Shown here: piece after piece, positions 1 to 11,222 of the stretch
How positions within the stretch are numbered: the stretch's first letter is position 1
How the letters are laid out: each line of letters opens with the position of its first letter
DNA from: Nymphaea colorata
Taxonomy: Eukaryota > Streptophyta > Magnoliopsida > Nymphaeales > Nymphaeaceae
Reading direction: 5' to 3'
Assembly: GCF_008831285.2 (NCBI RefSeq)
Contig: NC_045147.1
Span: forward strand, 5,124,334-5,188,333
Length of the DNA stretch: 64,000 nt
Notes under the pieces: model-generated
What the model saw: the letters and a program-made list of their open reading frames with translations, nothing else
What the model was told of the DNA's origin: nothing
Databases searched by the model: none
Position numbers and translations under genes: made by a program

Positions 1-445
1 TCCTTAACAACAAAATACTTAAGTTCCATATGTTTACAAGAAGTAGTACTTTTGTTGTTGTTGGAAAAGGACACTGCAGCTTCATTATCAGAGTGAACCT
101 TAAGTGGTCTATCAATAGATTCTACTATCTTGAGCTGTGAAATGAAGTTCTTTATCCAAATTGCCTGTGATGTAGTCTCATATAATGCAATGAATTATGC
201 TTCCATGGTGTGAGCAGCAGTCACAGTCTGCTTTTTGCTTCCCCATGAGATGACACCTCCTGATAGAAGGAAAACAAAACCAGTAGTAGACTTTCTACTA
301 TCGGTACATCCTCCAAGATCGGCATCAGAATAGCCAATCACTTCTAAATGGTCCACCTTGCGATATGTCAACATGTAATCTTTTGTCCCTTGCAAGTACC
401 GCATGACTCTCTTTACGGCCTTCCAATGTGCCATGTCTGGATTAG
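1..445 (-). pseudogene. Copia E: RNase H remnant, running off the left edge
   Basis: Minus-strand translation gives the Ty1/copia RNase H region: a GMAHWKAVKRVMRYLQGT-like stretch (here DMAHWK), then GYSDADLGGCTDSRKSTTGF, and beyond an in-frame TAA near 195 a continuation with HSDNEAAV and KHMELKYF-type sequence down to base 1. It joins directly to integrase sequence at about 442, so the reverse transcriptase has been deleted. The element continues past the window edge. It is a dead copy: the nonsense codon is a GAA-type codon changed to TAA. Confidence 0.85.
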
Positions 446-2190
446 ATTGAAATCTACCATAATATTCACCACCTCTATCTGATCTGACTATCTTGATAAC
501 CTCACCGGTTTGTTTCTCTACTTCTTTCTTTGTAGTCTTTGAAAACTTGACACACATCGGTTTTTTCAAAGATTAAGTAGAGATACAAATACCGAGAATA
601 GTCATCTATAAAGGTGACAAAATACTTTTCGCCTGTGTAACAATGAGAAAAAGGTCCACAAACATCTGTGTGAACAATTCCTAACTTTTCAGTACATCGC
701 TCGACACCTTCTTTATATATGTTAGTTTGCTTTGCCTTTATGCAATCTACACATATGTCGTTATCTGTAAAATCAAGAGATCGTAAGATCCCTTCATTTA
801 TGAGTCTCCTTATTCTCTTTTCAGAGATATGACCCAAACGGCGGTGCCATAGCATGTATGAATCATCCTTTATGGTACTACGCTTATTGCCAAATATATT
901 ATGACTAGAAACCAACGATTCAGGAGATTGGATCTTCACATTCAACTTGTATAAACCATCACACAATATAGCAGAACCAATTTCAACAAGATCTTTATAA
1001 ATCAACATTTTTGAATTTTCAAACTTTAAACAGAAATCAAATTTGTCCAGTCTTGATACAGAAATTAAGTTTCTACTATATGATGGAACAAAGAAAACAT
1101 CATGAAGATCCAAAACAAAGCCAGTATCAAGCCTAATCTGGCATTCTCCTACAGCTTTCACATGTGAGCGCATTTTGTTTCCTGAGAAAATGCTCCTCTC
1201 ATGTAGTGTTGGTTCCCTTTTGCTCAGAAAGTCCTGTAAATTATTGGCAATATGCACAGTAGCACCAGAGTCAATCCACCAGCTATTAATAGGAACATGT
1301 AACATATTACTTTCAAGTGAAACAAATGACATGTTACCTTTCTTCTCTAACCAATTCTTGTACTTGATGCAGTCTGACTTCTTATGCCTCTTTTTCTTGC
1401 AAAAGAAACACTTTATAGGGGCTAAGTTACTCTGCGCAGTTTGAGAAGCAGTTTGTCCTGTTGACTTCTTCTTGGCACTCCTTTTCATTAAACTTTTCTT
1501 TATGCCAACTTTACCAGCCCCAGAGTGAGAAACCATATGTGCACTTTGCAACTTCTCACCCTTCATTCTTTCCTTCTCTTCAACACACTTAGACATCAAT
1601 TCATTGAATGTCCATTCAGTATTATGTGTGTTGTAACTGATCTTAAAAGGTGTGTATTCAGCTCGTAAATAGGTCAAAGTAAAGAATACCAAGAATGATT
1701 CAGAAATAGCCAACTTCATGTCATTCAATTGAGAAGCAATGTTCCTCATTTCTAACATATGCTGGCGAATGTTACCCCCTCCTTGATATTTCATAGATAT
1801 TAACTTTGACATTAGGGTACTGGCTCTGGCTTTATGAGAACTAACAAACTGAGCCACAACTGTATCCAAGAACTCTCTCACCGATCTACAAGGTGGGATA
1901 GCACCACGTATGTTCTTAGCGACCCTTGATTGCAAAAGCAATAAGCTTAGTCGGTTAGAACGCTCCCACTTGTCAAAATACACTATTTCATTATGTGTAC
2001 TTTCTGGTGTAAGAGGTGGTGGCTCAGGTCGCCTCAAAGCCATATCTAGATCCATATACCCCAATGTAAACACAACATTTTCTTTCCATTCAGCATAATT
2101 TGAATCATCAAGTAAAGGGATAGAATTTGAGCCATTAAAATAAATAGATCCAGTCACTGCAGACGATAAAAGACATATATAAGTTGACAT
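446..2190 (-). pseudogene. Copia E: gag - protease - N-terminal integrase remnant
   Basis: A 562-codon minus-strand open frame holds, in order, a copia gag (UBN2/DUF4219-like, with DDSNYAEWKENVVFTL), a CCHC zinc knuckle with one altered spacing residue (CFFCKKKRHKKSDC), an aspartic protease motif (WWIDSGATVHIAN), a GAG-pre-integrase segment (LWHRRLGHISEKRIRRL, then CVDCIKAK) and the first integrase catalytic aspartate (HTDVCGPFS). A frameshift near 520 separates this from the second aspartate (IVRSDRGGEYYGRF), after which the element is deleted into RNase H. The catalytic glutamate is therefore missing. No primer site or LTR is recognisable just upstream of gag. Confidence 0.88.
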
Positions 2191-2879
2191 GCATTATATG
2201 AGACAAACCATATGGAACAGTAAACCAAATAAAGGCTCTTTATGTCTACTATTTCCAAGACAAATACCAGGGGTCATTAGGATACTACTTTGGTAATATA
2301 CCTAATACGCACATGTATTCCGTCTTAACTTTATCTAGTAAAACTAAGAAATGTAAATCCAAACTATAGTTAAACATAACACCTTTGGGTGTAAAATGAC
2401 AAAACTATGTAAGGATCTATTTTCCTATTTTACTCTACTTATTCTCCTGAACACAACACACTATCTTTGGGTAATTATGCTACTTCAAATGAGAATAAGT
2501 ACAACATGAAACACTAATGTGCCTTTAAATCATGCGTAGTCACTTTGGTGAGGTATAACATGAATTAACTAATCATAGGCTCCTTACATTAGCGTTATCG
2601 TACAACTTTATGATCATGCAATAAAATTTAACCTTAGCATAATCTTAAACAAAACATGATACAAAAATATAATATGTCACAGTAACACATTTAAAATGAA
2701 ATACACGAATCTCATGAATCATTTCTGCATAATCAACTTAATGCTATCTAAATTATTCATTAAAGCACCATAAAACATAATGAATCGGTCCTGTATCGAT
2801 CTAAAATGATCAAACCAATCCATTAAACACCTTAAATGGGCATACAAACACATATACCAGCTTCCTCTAGCTTAGAACC
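2191..2879. other. AT-rich stretch, no gene seen
   Basis: No open frame with family features. The position upstream of copia E gag makes an untranslated leader or decayed LTR possible, but no TGGTATCAGAGC-type primer site or LTR terminus is visible on either strand. Confidence 0.4.
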
Positions 2880-3175
2880 GGTCCCGTATCAGTCCTAAAT
2901 GGACCGAACCGGTAGAAAACTAGATGAACCGATCCGAAAAGAAAAAGAACCAGTCTCAAACAACTCTGAATCGGTTCGAAAAGGCCCAAAACCGGTTCTA
3001 AAACTGAATGAACCGGTTTGAAAATAAACTGAACCGGTTTAAAAAGATTCGAATCGGTCCTAAAATGGCCGAACCGGTCCCAAAATAGTCTGAATCGGTC
3101 CCCAAAAGCCTGAACCGGTCCTGAAACGGACCGTATCGGTTTCGAAACGAACCGAATCGGTTCTGTTTATAAAAT
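2880..3175. repeat. Degenerate AACCGGT minisatellite
   Basis: About a dozen diverged units of roughly 20-24 bp, each built on (A)ACCGGTNC plus an A-rich spacer such as TGAACCGGTCCTAAAA. Unit variants include AATCGGTCC and GAACCGGTTT. The core is a near-palindrome (ACCGGT). Subterminal repeats of a DNA transposon are one possible origin, but I found no terminal inverted repeat or target duplication. Confidence 0.75.
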
Positions 3176-3885
3176 CAGACCAAATGGATACGGATCGGGG
3201 TCGACAGGACCCGACCCGATCCAAAATGTTTAAAATCAAAGCGGGCGGGCGTAAGTCGAGCGGCAAAGGAAAACGTTTTTTTTCTTTCTTTTTTTAACTT
3301 TATGGATCCGGATCGGGTCAGGATTGACCCAACCCGGGTCCGACCAGCCTCCCGCTCGACCGAGCGAGCGGTTTCACTCACGCGAAACCGCCGCCCGCTC
3401 GATCGTCTCCCGCTCGACCGAGCGGGCGGTTTCAGCCATCGAAAAACCGCCGCTCCCTGCTAAGCACCGAACGACAGGGAACGGCGATCCATCTCCGACT
3501 GGCTAAGAATGGGCGCGGGAGGGTCGCACAGTCCCGTCCGGCGCCGGCGAACCCGATGGACCAAAACCCATGCGAAGATGGGCGCTTGCCCTTTCTCCCG
3601 CACCTTTTCCCGATTTTCCCCTTTCTTCAAATTAGGGCGTCTGCAACTGCGGCGGGAGAAGCCACCGGCAAGCCTCCCTTGGGTTAGGATGGGCTCTGGA
3701 GGATCTAACGACCCCGTCCGGCGTTGGCGAAACCACCGGTGGCCTCCCTTCCCAACGACGCCCTTCAATGGAAGGCCAATGCCTTCCCCTTTCCCTTTCC
3801 ACTTCTTCCACGTTTCTGCCCTATTCCTTTTGCGTGAAAACATAATGCAAAGGGGAGATTCGCGCAGAGGAATCGTGGAGTGGGC
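3176..3885. other. GC-rich stretch with short direct repeats, no gene recognised
   Basis: Contains GGATCGGGTC/GACCCGATCC blocks, GCTCGACCGAGCGNGCGG repeats (3353-3430), and a diverged direct repeat of about 50 bp (3504-3555 and 3685-3735, both around GGATGGGC...CCCGTCCGGCG..GGCGAA). Open frames of 127-134 codons on both strands lie across the same GC-rich bases and show no family motif. Confidence 0.5.
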
Positions 3886-4235
3886 CCATAACCCATTGTT
3901 GGAGCTTTGCTAGAAATCTAGATAGCGCACAAACGAAAATGCAGAAATTCAAAAGAAACGTTCATGATTCATGTGTTTCATAAAGGGCGAAAGAAGAACG
4001 TGTAGAGGCAACCGCCGACTGAATGTCGGCGGCTGTGGGAAGAACGGCTACAGTCCCCGTAGAATCGTTTCCCAGCGGCGGTGGCGGCGGCGGCAATGGG
4101 TTTCTCTCCTCAGCCATAGCAGCCCAGTGATAGGGACAGACAATTCACGTATGGCTAAGAGGACCGATTACCCAGACGGTAAAAACTTGATGTGTCTCAC
4201 ACCATCACAAGACAATAGTATTTATACTTAAGGGT
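3886..4235 (-). repeat. Direct-repeat pair, copy 1 (TATA-like box plus MAEER start)
   Basis: Shares ordered blocks with 4826-5095: GGCCCATAACCCATTGTTGG, TTCTCTCCTCAGCCAT, AAAACTTGATGTGTC and GTATTTATAC. On the minus strand each copy reads TATA-like box, leader, then an ATG opening MAEER. In this copy the frame continues into a proline run and stops after about 45 codons. It could be a pair of diverged LTRs, or duplicated 5' ends of a host gene; the sequence does not decide. Confidence 0.5.
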
Positions 4236-4825
4236 CCGAAACGGATATGAACTCGTATCAACGCAGGACTATCCAAATGAAGAAATCCCAACATGGGACA
4301 CCGGCAATTCGCCGGATGGCGGTGACCACGCGGGAGAAAGGCAGCCAATCGATTGTCTCATGCCCATTGCACCGCCTTAAAGGTCGGCCGAAAGGGGATT
4401 CTGGCAGAGCGTCACTCACCCTCAACGCCTTCTACTCTCTGCCGAAACCCCGTCTCTTTTTTTAGGTTGGAAGTCACCAGCGATTTGCTGGATGCCGGTG
4501 ACCATGCGGGTCGGCCAACCCGTGTCCTGCCAAACGGTAGTGACATAGAACCGACCGGACGCGTTGTAGATGGACAGTCGTCTTGCTTGACAGTGAGATG
4601 ACGACCGCTCTACGAGAGGGGGAAAACATTGTAACTCACGAGCAGACAGCGGATAGTGCCGACCGATAACAACCAGATGCAGCAGACTCGAGGGAAGGGC
4701 CAACCACGCTTCTGCATCTGCTAATCGACCCTCTGCCCAACAGCAGAGACTAAACGCCCCTGGAGGTTGACCTGTACAGAAGCTGGCCATCTCAACTCAT
4801 GGGGAAGACTTGCACAACGGCAAGA
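4236..4825. other. Spacer between the direct-repeat pair, no gene recognised
   Basis: Includes another diverged short direct repeat, CCGGATGGCGGTGACCACGCGGG at about 4312 and CTGGATGCCGGTGACCATGCGGG at about 4487. Open frames here overlap on several frames and carry no recognisable domain. Confidence 0.35.
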
Positions 4826-5095
4826 GAATGTAGGCCCATAACCCAGTGTTGGGGCGTGCCACAAATCAGATGCAACAAAGATAAAAAACTTTTCATAAGA
4901 CAAACCTGAGTTGGGGATCACCGTGAAACAATCCGTGGCGGTCATACCTGCAACAGTGCTGGTTCTCTCCTCAGCCATCCTCTCGTACTGAGGGTACACA
5001 GTAGGCTATGATGGTGGCTGAGAAAGACCAACTTTACCCAAGGCAATGAAAACTATAATGTGTCCTCGTCAAGGGACACTGTCATTTATACATCT
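4826..5095 (-). repeat. Direct-repeat pair, copy 2 (TATA-like box plus MAEER start)
   Basis: Partner of 3886-4235, about 940 bp away in the same orientation. On the minus strand it has TGTATAAATGACAG, a leader, ATG GCT GAG GAG AGA (MAEER), then a 85-codon frame without a known domain. The end reads CCAACACTGGGTTATGGGCC, matching CCAACAATGGGTTATGGGCC in copy 1. Confidence 0.5.
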
Positions 5096-6634
5096 CACAC
5101 GATTAGTCAGTTTTAGTCACTTATTCATATTGATACAGGGTTGTTATAGTGGGTCCAGATCCAATACGACTCAACAATTCGACCATTCTTAGTTCAGTTC
5201 AGTTGAAGTAATTCACATGTTTTCATACAGTCTAACTTACACCAACTCACGATAGTCTAACAATTGAATGTGTATGATGTTGGTTACTAATGTGCCTCTC
5301 AATACTCCCCCAGAAATATGGTGTCCTGGTGAATGAAATCGATACCGGCGATATAACTCACAGGTATAGCCTCTTATTGCAGTACCTGCTGCCAACTGTC
5401 GACATTACTAAATGGTCGTTTAATCGGACCAAACGGTCCAACGAATTTATCCGGGTAGAACAAAACTAAATTAAAATACAAAAAATACATTAGACTACTA
5501 AAGATTTTCAAATTTTTGAATGTAATTTTTCTTTTTAGTTAGCTAGGGTGGGGCCACGGCTTAGGCGCCCCCCCCCCCTTCCGCGCCCCTGCACCGTTGG
5601 TTCCAAAGGTTTTGTGCTTCTATTTGTGGCTCAGGTGCTCTCTGTCCCTCCCTCTCTCTCTCTCCCGAGTCCCTACTCCTCTCAACCTCTCTTAGGAATT
5701 CATTTCATTTTTATGATCTTCAGATTTGTATGGCAATGGAGGAGCTGCTGGTAGATGGTGAAGGTCCAGTTGGTGGCCATAGATGGTGGCAAAAGAGCCG
5801 CTGATGGTTGTGAGGAACAATGACAGTGACAGTGCGATAAATATTTCTTTCTAACTAATGCTTGCAAATTTGGAGGATTCTTGCTACTATATTTCCCCTA
5901 AATTTCTGTCGATCACTGGTTTATCTTCTGTCAGTGATTTAAGTTTCATTTTTTTTTTCTGATTTCCAAGGTACATAAACTTGCGGCCATGGACTGATCA
6001 TGGATAAGACTGTTTGCTACATTACTTATTACAGCCAGAAATCGTGTCCTCTTTTTTTTTTTTTTTTATTGTGTATTGTTTTTATTGCTCTTAGTCCGTT
6101 TCTTCCAAGCTGCTCGTTATTCACGTATGTGCTGAACTGCTGCTTTTGTTTTGAATGTGCTGCACAGTCAAAGCTTCATCGACTGCTGAATAGATATTTG
6201 AAGAGGCAAAAATAATAGTATAGCGTTAAATGCCGAATGCTTTCAGGCATTATCCTAGGGTCCTAGCCACATGGATGAATAACTTAGGAAGCACAAGAGA
6301 GGAAGGTGGAAATTGGGAAATTTTCAAGGGTATGCAGGAAGGAGGCTTGGGTAGGACATCATCAACAGGGACAAAAGGGCGACCAAAGGTCTCTCTCTCT
6401 CTCTTGGCTCTCTATTGTGTTTAAATGAAAGAATCAATGTGGAATTTCAGTTATTTATCCTGCTAATCACCAGTTTGATTAGATGCTTTAATGAAGGCTT
6501 ATATTGTGAGAGTACCATGCCTTTCTTATTCCTTACTACCTTTATCCCCAAGAAATATCTAAATGGGATAAGATTGTTGTTAACAAAGTGCTTTTGTAAG
6601 TACATCTTGGTTTAAGTATTATTTTTTTTAGAGT
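5096..6634. other. Intergenic, no gene recognised
   Basis: Contains a poly-C run (about 5570), a CT-rich tract (5645-5680) and short open frames of 60-71 codons (for example 6000-6215 and 6230-6424) without recognisable motifs or conserved neighbours. I do not support a gene here. Confidence 0.35.
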
Positions 6635-7390
6635 CACCTATAAGAATAATATCATCAACATATACTACCATCACCACAATGCTCTTTAGTCTCTTCTTAA
6701 TAAACGATGAGTGGTCAGATGGAGATCACTGAAAACCAACAACAAACATCACTTCATAGAACTTTTGAAGCCACGGTCTTGGGCATTGCTTAAGACAATA
6801 TATGACTTTTTTTCCACGCTCTCCCTATCAGTGAAGCTAGGTGGCTGCTGCATGTTGATTGTCTCAATCAAATCACCTTAGAGAAACACAGTTTTGACAT
6901 CTAACTGAGAGAGACTCCATCTATAATGCATGACTACAACAACCAACCATATAGTCCCTAGTTGGGCAACAAAAGAGGTATCAAAAAAGGCCACACTATA
7001 AGTTTGAGTACATCCCTTTGCAATCAAACAAGCCTTACACTCTCAACCGAGTCATCTGAGAGATATTTGATAGGTTAGACCCATTATAGCCAATTATGTC
7101 TGCATCAGACAGAGGAAAATCTATTTCCCATGTACCTCAAAAAGTAAATCATTCATCTCTACTTGCATTGCCTACATTAGGATAAAAAAAAGTTATTGAT
7201 GACATATCAGAATGGACATGATATTTAAGGCTGAAATAAACATTGTATATTTTTGTCAAGTCTATCTACAGTGATAAACTTTGAGATGGGATGCAAGTGT
7301 CCTGTCTAGTGCCTTTGTGTAGGGCAATAGGCAAGTCATCATCACTAAGTGAAGCTTCTCTAAAATGATCATGCTCAATCAAGTATCCTT
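6635..7390 (-). pseudogene. Copia F: decayed reverse transcriptase remnant
   Basis: Reading the minus strand and allowing frame changes gives copia landmarks in the right order: DDDLPIALHKGTRQD (the integrase-RT linker), LKACLIAKGCTQTY (cf. ARLVAKGFTQTY), LSQLDVKTVFL, INMQQPPSFTDRE, CLKQCPRPWLQKF and VVYVDDIILIGD (the YVDD catalytic motif). Frameshifts and stops break every domain. Flanking gag, integrase and RNase H were not found, so this is an isolated fragment. Confidence 0.8.
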
Positions 7391-9480
7391 AGGTGCAATA
7401 GAGGGACTTACCTCAGCATGAGATGACAATGAGGGGTTGTTCGCATTTCTAGAAAATATTTGGTTTTGAATTGCTTCAAAAAAATGATGTTTTGTTTTAA
7501 AATAAGAGAGAAAGGGACTCGCCCATCGGTACGAGGATTGACCGTTCCCTGTGCCTTTACTGGAGGTAATCAATCCAAAGGCTATGTTTATTATTGATAC
7601 ATTTTGTTTTTGCTTGAACATTTTTTTCATTCTAAATGTGGTGTGGTGTTTTGGAAAGTGTTAAAGATTTGATATTTTAAATTTTTGAAAAAGTTTTGAA
7701 AAATCATTTGAGGGTATAAAACATTTTGATTTGGAAAATAGTGAATTGAGAAATCTTTACAAATATTGTTTGGAAACATTTGAAGATCGTCTTTTGAAAA
7801 TTAATTTGGTGTTCTCTTAAGACTTTAAGTAGGTTTAAGGTTTTGCTTTAATTTGGTTACTACCTAATTAGAGCTCTATCTCATCTTGCTTAAGTTATTT
7901 TAGAGATGTACTTGTGATCATTTGTAATATTAAGTGAATGTGAATGTATGAATGCATTGATCCTATATGATTAAAATGAAATTATTCATTCTTATCATGA
8001 CATTCATTTTAAAGTATTCATACCACTATGTACATATAAGTTTTTTTGTTTTTTTTATTTATAAGATTGTCATAAATATTGTTATGAAAATATAAAAGTT
8101 TTTAAAATAGAATGGGGTTGTAGACCATCAAGCATGATTCCAATGTTGAGTTGAATTTTGGTCTTGATGAAGCTGACAAATGAAAATATCTTGAGAGAAA
8201 AATATTCAAAAGGTTGAAAAAGATGAAAGACTTGATCACAAGAGATATAGAAAAAGAGAGAGAGAGAGATACGTATTCATATACATAATTATATATATAC
8301 ATATATAAATGTATATATATACATATAGATACATATATAAAAGCTTGTAAAAAGCAGGTTTAAATCAAATAGAAAATAGAAGAGAGTTTTAAAAAGAGAG
8401 AGATTTTATAATGAGATATACGTATATATGAGAGTTTGTAAAAGAATATGTTAAATAAAGAGAGAAGGACAAAGAGAAATATTCATGTACATGTATGGGT
8501 ATATAGCATGTATATATGTATACGACTTCATGAGAGTTGAAATCAAGAAATGATTTAAAAATATCTGACTTCAAATTTTATGTAGGTGAGAGAGAAACTT
8601 GGACTCATGCAAGAACCTAAGCTAAGTCTCCAAGGCCGCATTAGAGGGAGTTTTTGCTTTCAAAAATATTTTGGAAAATATGATTCTAAATATTTTTGTA
8701 TGTGAACATGAAAAGCATTATTAGTTTGTTGGCTACAAGATAATATATTCCTTCCACCGTTGGGTATGAAAGAAAACCAAACATACATAAAATGAAGAGC
8801 GACGTAGGAAAACACTCATTGAGGTACCTAATCGGGTGATTAAGAAAGAAACTAAGCGTGAGAATGACATGAAAAATACATATTAACATGTACAAATTCT
8901 TAAAGTGCTTTCTCGGGTTGGACAAGTCCCAACTTCAAAAATCAACACAAGAATGAAGAAATTTCAACCCAAACACTCATTATTGTCATACATTTGCTCA
9001 TCAATTAAGGAAAATTAATATGTAAAGTATGAATATCATTTCAAGCATAAATGATGAGTAAAGCAACATAACAAGCATATTTTTTGAAATAAATGATGAA
9101 ATAGAATTTATTTCGCCTTGCTCATACTCTCGGTGCACTCAAGATGTAGCTCTTGATTCCGGATAAGAAATCATTTGTTCTTGCATGGCCATGGGGAGTG
9201 GCAAGGGAAAACACAAAATGAAAATGGAATAAGAATTACTCTTCAAGAGAGTTGGAACTTAAAGAAAAAGAAGAGGAAAAGAAGAAGAAACAAGAGTCAA
9301 ATCTTCAAGTGAAGAATCATTAGAAATTTTCCCAATGGTTAGCCATGCTCAAGTAAAAAAATTGTAGGGGTATTTATAAGGAGTTTTGGAGTCAAAATTC
9401 AAAATTCAAAATCTTTTTAATTTAACAAGATTTTCAAGTTTCAAACATTTTTGAATGATTTCATTTTTTTTAAATAAACT
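7391..9480. other. AT-rich intergenic stretch, no gene recognised
   Basis: Low-complexity AT-rich DNA with GA-rich and ATATAC tracts (8235-8570). Open frames here encode Ser/Phe/Leu/Tyr-rich low-complexity peptides. Near 9365 a GTATTTATAAGG sequence resembles a TATA box, but nothing convincing follows it. Confidence 0.35.
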
Positions 9481-9880
9481 TTGACTAAGTGGGATTGGCC
9501 ATTAGCCTTCAAACACCCATTGGAGGCGTGAGCAAATCTATTGCTCACCTAAAGAGGCCAAAACCGTCTCCAAAGAGAGTTTTTGGCGCAGGCCCTGTCC
9601 CGGCAACCCGCTGCCACGCACGGTCAAAATGCGTCGTGCGAACACGCTTGCATTACATGAGGGCTCGACGCAAGTGCTCGCGACAGTGCTTGATGCGAGC
9701 GCTCGCAATTGCCTCAACTCGAGCGTGTGAGCGACAGCGCTTGCGCGCTTGTGAGCTTGCAAGCACGTGAGTGCGCGCATGATGCGCTTGCGACCAGGCG
9801 TAAACGAGGGAAGGGCGAGATGCCTCCACCTGGCCTTCAAGGGAATTATTAAATGAATCATGTATTTAAAGGGGATCAAA
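9481..9880. repeat. GC-rich patch with GCGCTCGC/GCTTGCGC repeats
   Basis: An abrupt GC-rich island in AT-rich surroundings. From about 9640 to 9790 a degenerate motif related to GCGCTCGCAATTG, GCGAGCGCTC and GCGCTTGCGC recurs in both orientations. This pattern is typical of subterminal repeats of plant DNA transposons, but no termini were identified. The open frames on both strands are a by-product of composition. Confidence 0.4.
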
Positions 9881-10472
9881 TTATTTTTTTTGTTAGAAAT
9901 GGGGCTGACTCCATTTTGAGTGATTATGGACTCGTTTTAAACCCGGATTGTGTTCAATTGGTCGCTTACACGTTCTAATGAGTGGTTTAAGCTCAAAAGC
10001 ATATCTTGGTGCAAAAATAAAACATAAAACAAACAAAGGTCCATGTACGCGCGCCCGACGCTCAATAGCATTTGGATCTCGGCTTTGGAATTTGAGTTTG
10101 AATTTCTTGATTTGGATTTAAACTTGGGTTTTGGATCTAATTCGGATCCAAGAATTGGATTTTGGATTTGAATCTCACGTCTAAAGTTGGGTTTTGAATT
10201 TGAATTTTGTATTTGGGTTCAAACAAGGGTTTAGATATTCATTTTGGATTGAATAGTCGTGAATTTTTTCGGGTCTAGGATTAGGTTTAAGATCTGAAAT
10301 TTAAATCCAAATAACTAAAAATTTTGTTTGGGTGAAAATAAAATACAATATTTTTTTTGGAAAAATTTCGGATGATAACATGGACTATGAGTAGAAATAG
10401 GCTTTTGAGAATAGATAGAAGTAGATCGTCGAGAATAGACCAGTGGTGGATCCTGAAACATGTGGGAGAAGG
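9881..10472. repeat. Degenerate TTGGATTTGAAT-type repeats
   Basis: Between about 10080 and 10300 short variants of TTTGGATTTGAATT/TTGGGTTTTGGAT recur many times. No coding features are seen. Immediately to the right begins the minus-strand long-LTR copy. Confidence 0.4.
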
Positions 10473-11222
10473 TGTCACACCCCAATTTTTGACCCTTAAT
10501 CTTCATTTTTTTTTCAATATAATACATCCATATGAGATGACACAAAACATGACGCATCAGCATGACTATACAACCCATAATTTCCCAAGTAGGATCTGAG
10601 CTGAGCCATCTGATAAATCTGCTGCCCCAGGTTTGTCAATACCTGAAAAAAAATAAAAAATAGAAGGCTAAGCCTTCACGATGATAAACCATTTAATTCT
10701 CTAACCCTCTAGGGTAAGGGCTCAAATATGAAGTTCAACATGCAAAGAAACATAATCACTATGATATCATGATGCATAAGTGCATTCATATAACTTGTCA
10801 TGGTAGTCGCTCACATATTTCATAATATGTAGGGGTGGTTCAATAGCCACAATCAACACACTTTTGAGCCACATTCACTTCATTTACATTTGATTAATTC
10901 ACATTTATTTCATTCACATTCTATGCATTCACATTCATTTAAGTTAATTGATAGCTTCTTGGGTGCAAAAGACAAGCGTGTGCACACCATGGCGACCTAT
11001 AGTCGAGAGACAATCCCCGTAGTGGCCTGAAACATATGGATCCATACACGCTGCAACTATAGAGCAATCCACCAAGGATGTATGAATTTTAAGAAGAGTT
11101 GTTCAGTCTTTCTTAGGATACCCAGGTTTAAAAGGCAGAAGGCCAATGCTCCAAGCACCACACACAACTATAACGTAAGGCCATGCACCATATGTGCTCC
11201 GAATAGGCAAGATAGTGGATGG
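10473..11222 (-). repeat. Long-LTR family copy 3 (3' part only)
   Basis: On the minus strand this matches the last ~930 bp of the 30198-33267 element: TATTCGGAGCAC near its upstream end, then blocks around TTTCAGGCCAC, GGGCTCAAATATGAG, GAAGGCTAAGCCTTC and finally GGTTGGGGTGTGACA, here ATTGGGGTGTGACA. The + strand therefore starts TGTCACACCCC at 10473. Homology stops at about 11222, so the copy is truncated. No polyprotein is next to it. Confidence 0.7.

Noticed and set aside
1175-1444. Plus-strand ORFs opposite copia E gag
   Set aside because: Shadows of the minus-strand polyprotein.
3460-3913. Overlapping 127- and 134-codon ORFs on opposite strands
   Set aside because: Mirror-image frames in GC-rich repeat DNA, no domain, no start context or neighbours supporting either.
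10287-10599. Possible small gene with ORFs on both strands around 10315-10599
   Set aside because: Straddles the end of a truncated long-LTR copy; no motifs.
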